NCBI GenBank assembly: GCA_021781695.1
Contig: JAJXWG010000054.1
Span: 1 to 8,981, forward strand
DNA: 8,981 nt
Direction of reading: 5' to 3'
Source: Pseudomonadota bacterium
Lineage (GTDB): Bacteria > Pseudomonadota > Gammaproteobacteria > Burkholderiales > Gallionellaceae
The position numbers and the translations under genes are program-made. The notes under the pieces were generated by a model that did not search any database, had not been told where the DNA came from, and worked only from the letters and a program-made list of their open reading frames with translations. How positions within the stretch are numbered: the stretch's first letter is position 1; every line of letters begins with the position of its first letter. Shown piece after piece: positions 6,145-8,981 of the stretch.

Positions 6145-6585
6145 TTACAGAAAATCCGGCGTGATCGCGAGGCGCAAGGTAGTCTCGGAGTCGCCTTCGT
6201 GACGGGACAGCCACCACAGTCCGCTCTTCTTGATGCGCAATGGCTCGCAGCCCAGCAGCTGTGCCGCGACGGTACCCAGCGTGGGCTGGTGCCCGACCAC
6301 CAGAACGGTTCCGCCGGCGTCTGGCCAGCGCGCCGCCTGCAGCACTGCATGAACGGAAGCGCCGGGCGCGATGGCAGGCACAGTGGTGAAGTCCGAAGTG
6401 AGCGCTGCAACGGTCTGCTGGGTGCGCGTTGCCGGACTCACCAGGATGCGGGCATCAGGCGGCAGGTGCTGGCGGAGGAAGGCTGCCGTCTTCGCCGCCT
6501 GTTTGCGGCCCTTCTCGGTAAGTTCGCGCGACAGATCGGGAAAACTGTCTTCTGCTTCTGCGTGACGCCATAAAATCAGTTCCAT
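6145..6585 (-). CDS. sixA: Phosphohistidine phosphatase SixA
   Basis: SixA-type proteins belong to the histidine phosphatase superfamily and remove phosphate from phosphohistidine on proteins (in E. coli the ArcB phosphotransfer domain and the nitrogen PTS protein NPr). The 146-residue product starts with the catalytic loop as Trp-Arg7-His8-Ala; the usual Gly after His is Ala, as seen in several SixA relatives. Arg54 (in Pro-Ala-Thr-Arg-Thr) and His99 (in Val-Gly-His-Gln-Pro-Thr-Leu-Gly) complete the active site. The length is slightly short, as usual for SixA, with no added domain. A strong ribosome binding site (GGAGG, four bases before the ATG on the - strand) supports the start. It heads the sixA-pap unit and is divergent from the gene at 6667, sharing its promoter region. 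Its target here is unknown. Confidence 0.92.
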   Translation of the reverse strand: MELILWRHAEAEDSFPDLSRELTEKGRKQAAKTAAFLRQHLPPDARILVSPATRTQQTVAALTSDFTTVPAIAPGASVHAVLQAARWPDAGGTVLVVGHQPTLGTVAAQLLGCEPLRIKKSGLWWLSRHEGDSETTLRLAITPDFL

Positions 6586-6605
6586 CTTGCCTCCAAATAT
6601 TTCTG

Positions 6606-6635
6606 TTTACAGGCGGAAATTATAGTGTATATACT
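6606..6635 (+). promoter_or_regulatory. Promoter of the H1-like/RHH gene
   Basis: On the + strand TTTACA (6606-6611) and TATACT (6630-6635) each match consensus at 5/6 positions, separated by 18 bases. Transcription would begin near 6642, giving a leader of about 25 bases that contains the ribosome binding site AAAGGG (6655-6660). The -10 element lies within the palindrome at 6627-6641, so a protein bound there would block RNA polymerase. Confidence 0.55.
6619..6624 (-). promoter_or_regulatory. -10 element of the sixA-pap promoter
   Basis: On the - strand this reads TATAAT, a perfect -10 consensus, about 34 bases before the sixA start codon. The -35 is poor (AATGAT, complement of 6642-6647, at 17 bases), so activity may need an activator or be modest. 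The whole palindrome 6627-6641 falls inside the spacer between -35 and -10. Confidence 0.45.
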
Positions 6636-6641
6636 ATATAC
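6621..6641. promoter_or_regulatory. Candidate operator: AT-rich palindrome made of 7-bp repeats
   Basis: GTATATACTATATAC (6627-6641) is a perfect palindrome with 7-bp arms around a central C. The same stretch can be read as tandem heptads: TATATAC at 6628-6634 and again at 6635-6641, preceded by the related TATAGTG at 6621-6627. It sits between two divergent genes, over the -10 of one promoter and in the spacer of the other. Ribbon-helix-helix repressors often bind such closely spaced repeats in their own promoters; that the neighbouring gene product binds here is inference. Confidence 0.45.
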
Positions 6642-6666
6642 ATCATTTTAATCCAAAGGGAATGCC

Positions 6667-7056
6667 ATGAGCACAAAAAAATCTGCTGCGGTTAAGCCTG
6701 TCGCCGCAAAACCTGTCAGCAAGGTTGCAGCCAGGCCGGTGAAAAAATCTCCTGCGCCGGTGAAAAAAATCTCTGCGCCGCCTGCTGTATCGCTCAAGGA
6801 TGCGGGCAAACCGGAAAAATCCGTAAAAGCCGCCAAGAAGCCGAAAGTGGTGCGAGACAGCTTTACCATGCCGCAGAGCGAATATCAGAAAATCAGCCAG
6901 ATCAAGGCGCTGTGCCTGAAAGCCGGGCTGCAGGTGAAGAAAAGCGAAGTGCTCAGGGCAGGCGTTATTGCGCTGTGCGCGATGAGCGAAGCCCAGTTGA
7001 CCAAGGCGCTGGGCTCGCTGGACAAGATCAAGACAGGCCGCCCCAACAAGCACTAA
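6667..7056 (+). CDS. Histone H1-like tailed, ribbon-helix-helix-like putative DNA-binding protein
   Basis: The 129-residue product has two parts. Residues 1-60 are low-complexity Lys/Ala/Pro/Val: 16 lysines and one arginine against only two acidic residues, like the tail of histone H1 or AlgP-type proteins. Residues 63-107 read like a ribbon-helix-helix fold: a strand (Asp-Ser-Phe-Thr-Met-Pro, 64-69), a helix (70-86), a Gly turn, and a second helix with Lys-Lys-Ser-Glu-Val-Leu-Arg-Ala-Gly (91-99), which resembles the Ser-Glu-x-Leu-Arg helix B signature. The C-terminus ends Lys-Thr-Gly-Arg-Pro-Asn-Lys-His, with an AT-hook-like Gly-Arg-Pro core. No named family could be assigned; similar proteins seem to occur in betaproteobacteria. 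The start has a good AAAGGG site six bases upstream. It lies between ppk (convergent, 23 bases) and sixA (divergent). A nucleoid or regulatory role tied to polyphosphate is inference. Confidence 0.82.
   Translation: MSTKKSAAVKPVAAKPVSKVAARPVKKSPAPVKKISAPPAVSLKDAGKPEKSVKAAKKPKVVRDSFTMPQSEYQKISQIKALCLKAGLQVKKSEVLRAGVIALCAMSEAQLTKALGSLDKIKTGRPNKH
6735..6776 (+). repeat. Tandem 21-bp duplication in the lysine-rich tail
   Basis: Two adjacent 21-base units (6735-6755 and 6756-6776) share GCCGGTGAAAAAA and then TCTC/TCT-TGC, differing by one extra A and one lost C that cancel out. They encode Pro-Val-Lys-Lys-Ser-Pro-Ala and Pro-Val-Lys-Lys-Ile-Ser-Ala. This shows how the tail may grow by in-frame duplication; the A6 and A7 runs are also possible slippage sites. 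Confidence 0.7.
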
Positions 7057-7061
7057 AAACA

Positions 7062-7082
7062 GGATCCAGGATTCGGGATTCA
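7062..7082. repeat. Three 7-bp tandem repeats at the ppk 3' end
   Basis: GGATCCA, GGATTCG and GGATTCA follow one another without gaps in the narrow space between the convergent gene ends, the last unit including the ppk stop codon. No terminator hairpin with a T-run is visible here on either strand. Function unknown; it may be a short member of an intergenic heptad repeat type. Confidence 0.6.
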
Positions 7083-8981
7083 GGTCGCAGTTTTGACGGG
7101 TGCGCTGGCCAGCTGTTGAAGCAGTTCGTTCTGCGCGCATTTTTTCGCGGCTCGGCGCGGATTTTTCTGGCGGTATTGTCCCTCTCCGTCCATGTCCCAT
7201 GCCTGGCAGTTGTCCTGCAGGTAGACTTTCAGCCCTTCCTCGATCACGCGTTTCTTGAGTTTCTTGTCGAGGACGGGAAAGCAGATTTCGATGCGGCGGA
7301 AAAAATTTCTGTCCATCCAGTCGGCGCTGGCCAGATACACGTTGTGCTGCAGGTCGTTCCTGAAATAGAAAATGCGCGTGTGTTCAAGGAAGCGCCCGAT
7401 GACGGAGCGCACACGGATATTCTCCGAAAGGCCGGGAACACCCGGCCGCAATGCGCATACGCCGCGAACGATAAGATCCACTTTCACACCCGCCTGAGAA
7501 GCTTCATAAAGCGCGGTGATGATGCCGGGTTCCAGCAGCGCATTCATCTTGGCGATGATGTGCGCGCGCTTGCCTGATTTTGCCAGCGCTGTTTCGTTGT
7601 GTATGGCGCGCAGCACTTCGGCGTGCAGGGAGAAAGGGGATTGCCAGAGGTGGTTGAGCTTGCGCGCACGTCCGAGGCTCGTCAGCTGGCTGAACACCTC
7701 GTTGGCATCGGCGCAAATTTCCTCGTTGCAGGTAAACAGTCCGAAGTCGGTATAAAGCTTGGCGGTGCGCGGATGGTAGTTTCCGGTTCCAAGATGGACG
7801 TACCGGCGCAGCTGGCCTTCCTCGCGTCGCACCACCATCAGCATCTTGGCATGGGTCTTGTGTCCCACCACGCCATACACCACATGCGCACCGACTTCCT
7901 CAAGACGGTTTGCCCAGTTGATGTTGGCTTCCTCGTCGAATCTGGCCAGCAATTCGACCACCACGGTGACTTCCTTGCCGCGTTTGGCCGCCGCGATCAG
8001 CGCTTCCATCAGCGCCGAATCGGCGCCTGTGCGATACACAGTCTGCTTGATCGCGACCACATTGGGGTCGCTTGCAGCCTGCTGGATGAAATTGATCACA
8101 GGCTTGAAGGACTGGTAAGGGTGGTGCAGCAGGATGTCTCCCTTGCGTATCACCTTGAACATGTCCGCACCCTTCTTCTGCAGCATGTTGGGTATGCCTG
8201 GCACGAAGACGGGAAACTTGAGGTCGTCGCGCGCCACGAGATTGGGAATTTCCATCAGGCGCACCAGATTCACAGGGCCGTGAACGCGGTACAGGTCATC
8301 GGAGGTGAGATTGAATTCCTTGAGCAGCAGCGCTTCAATCTGCGGCGAGCAGTTGTCCGCAATTTCCAGGCGCACCGCATCGCCGAAATGACGCTGCGGC
8401 AATTCACCCTGCAGGCTTAAGCGCAGATTCTTGACTTCTTCCTCGTCGACGAACAGGTTGCTGTTGCGCGTGACGCGGAATTGAAAACAACCGAGCACCT
8501 CCATGCCGCTGAACAGCTCGCCGACATGCGCATGCAGTATGGATGAAAGAAAGATGAAGCCGTACTCGCAGCCGCTTATCTCGGGCGGCAGGAGGATGGT
8601 GCGCGGCAATACGCGTGGCGCCTGCACGATGGCGCGCGTCGAGTTGCGTCCGAATGCATCCTTTCCCACAAGCTCCACCGCAAAATTCAGGCTCTTGTTG
8701 AGCACTCTTGGAAAAGGATGCGCAGGGTCCAGCCCGATGGGCGTCAATACCGGCATGACTTCGCGAAAGAAGAAGTCCTTCAGCCATGCCTGTTGCGTTG
8801 CATCCCAATGGGTGCGGCGCAAAAACTTGATGCCCTGCTCGGCAAGCGCAGGCGTGATGTCTTCGTTGAACAGGCGGTATTGGTGTTCGATCAGCTGATG
8901 CGCCTGTTCGCGCACGAGTCTTAGCGTCTGCTTAGCGCTCATGCCGTCCGCGCTGGTTGAAATGCCGCCCAGCTTGATCTG
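7080..8981 (-). CDS. ppk: Polyphosphate kinase 1, 5' partial
   Basis: PPK1 makes inorganic polyphosphate reversibly from the gamma-phosphate of ATP. The frame stays open to the window edge, and the ATG at 8940-8942 is internal (Met in Asp-Gly-Met-Ser-Ala), since the N-terminal domain of the family precedes it. About 633 residues are visible; by comparison with E. coli numbering some 55-60 are missing. Counting from Met 8942, His364 in Lys-Thr-His-Ala-Lys is the phosphorylated histidine (E. coli His435) and His383 in Val-His-Leu-Gly-Thr-Gly-Asn-Tyr is the second one (His454); their spacing of 19 is conserved. Other landmarks are Ala-Arg-Phe-Asp-Glu-Glu-Ala-Asn-Ile (333-341) and the second phospholipase D-like domain (Ala-Ser-Ala-Asp-Trp-Met-Asp-Arg-Asn, 538-546). 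The C-terminus carries a basic extension (about 590-602). The promoter is outside the window. Confidence 0.97.
   Translation of the reverse strand, partial: QIKLGGISTSADGMSAKQTLRLVREQAHQLIEHQYRLFNEDITPALAEQGIKFLRRTHWDATQQAWLKDFFFREVMPVLTPIGLDPAHPFPRVLNKSLNFAVELVGKDAFGRNSTRAIVQAPRVLPRTILLPPEISGCEYGFIFLSSILHAHVGELFSGMEVLGCFQFRVTRNSNLFVDEEEVKNLRLSLQGELPQRHFGDAVRLEIADNCSPQIEALLLKEFNLTSDDLYRVHGPVNLVRLMEIPNLVARDDLKFPVFVPGIPNMLQKKGADMFKVIRKGDILLHHPYQSFKPVINFIQQAASDPNVVAIKQTVYRTGADSALMEALIAAAKRGKEVTVVVELLARFDEEANINWANRLEEVGAHVVYGVVGHKTHAKMLMVVRREEGQLRRYVHLGTGNYHPRTAKLYTDFGLFTCNEEICADANEVFSQLTSLGRARKLNHLWQSPFSLHAEVLRAIHNETALAKSGKRAHIIAKMNALLEPGIITALYEASQAGVKVDLIVRGVCALRPGVPGLSENIRVRSVIGRFLEHTRIFYFRNDLQHNVYLASADWMDRNFFRRIEICFPVLDKKLKKRVIEEGLKVYLQDNCQAWDMDGEGQYRQKNPRRAAKKCAQNELLQQLASAPVKTAT

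Noticed and set aside
5917..6573. 218-codon open frame on the + strand opposite sixA and pap
   Set aside because: It runs across two well-supported - strand genes and has no recognisable domain.
6643..7200. 185-codon - strand frame opposite the H1-like gene
   Set aside because: Arg/Phe/His-rich composition is the expected antisense of Lys/Ala codons, and it overlaps the ppk end.
7599..8420. 273-codon open frame on the + strand opposite ppk
   Set aside because: Antisense shadow of a conserved gene; the His-rich composition comes from the complementary strand, with no recognisable domain.

Overview
The window looks like chromosomal housekeeping DNA from a Gram-negative proteobacterium, most likely a betaproteobacterium of the Gallionella/Nitrosomonas type. 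This assignment is inferred from protein family resemblance and gene order; no rRNA or other phylogenetic marker is present. Coding density is high and no mobile element, CRISPR array, tRNA or rRNA was seen.

The left part (1-4151, + strand) starts with the 3' portion of a CcsA/YpjD-type membrane protein. It is followed by the ribosome and tRNA maturation operon rpsP-rimM-trmD-rplS, which has a good sigma70-type promoter (712-740), a structured leader and a strong intrinsic terminator (2769-2798). Next is a short overlapping pair: an O6-alkylguanine-DNA alkyltransferase (ogt-like) and the tyrosine recombinase xerD.

The right part (4173-8981) is a polyphosphate region, mainly on the - strand. 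From right to left it holds ppk1 (5' end beyond the window), then a small + strand gene, then sixA, a two-domain polyphosphate:AMP phosphotransferase (PPK2 class II) and a small secreted protein of unknown function. PPK1 would make polyphosphate from ATP. The AMP phosphotransferase would spend polyphosphate to convert AMP to ADP. SixA is a phosphohistidine phosphatase.

The most interesting element is the + strand gene at 6667-7056. It has a lysine/alanine/proline-rich tail like histone H1, a segment that reads like a ribbon-helix-helix DNA-binding fold, and a terminal Gly-Arg-Pro motif. It is transcribed away from sixA-pap. The intergenic region holds back-to-back promoters sharing an AT-rich palindrome with 7-bp repeats, which suggests an autoregulated nucleoid-type regulator of the polyphosphate genes. 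That function is inference.
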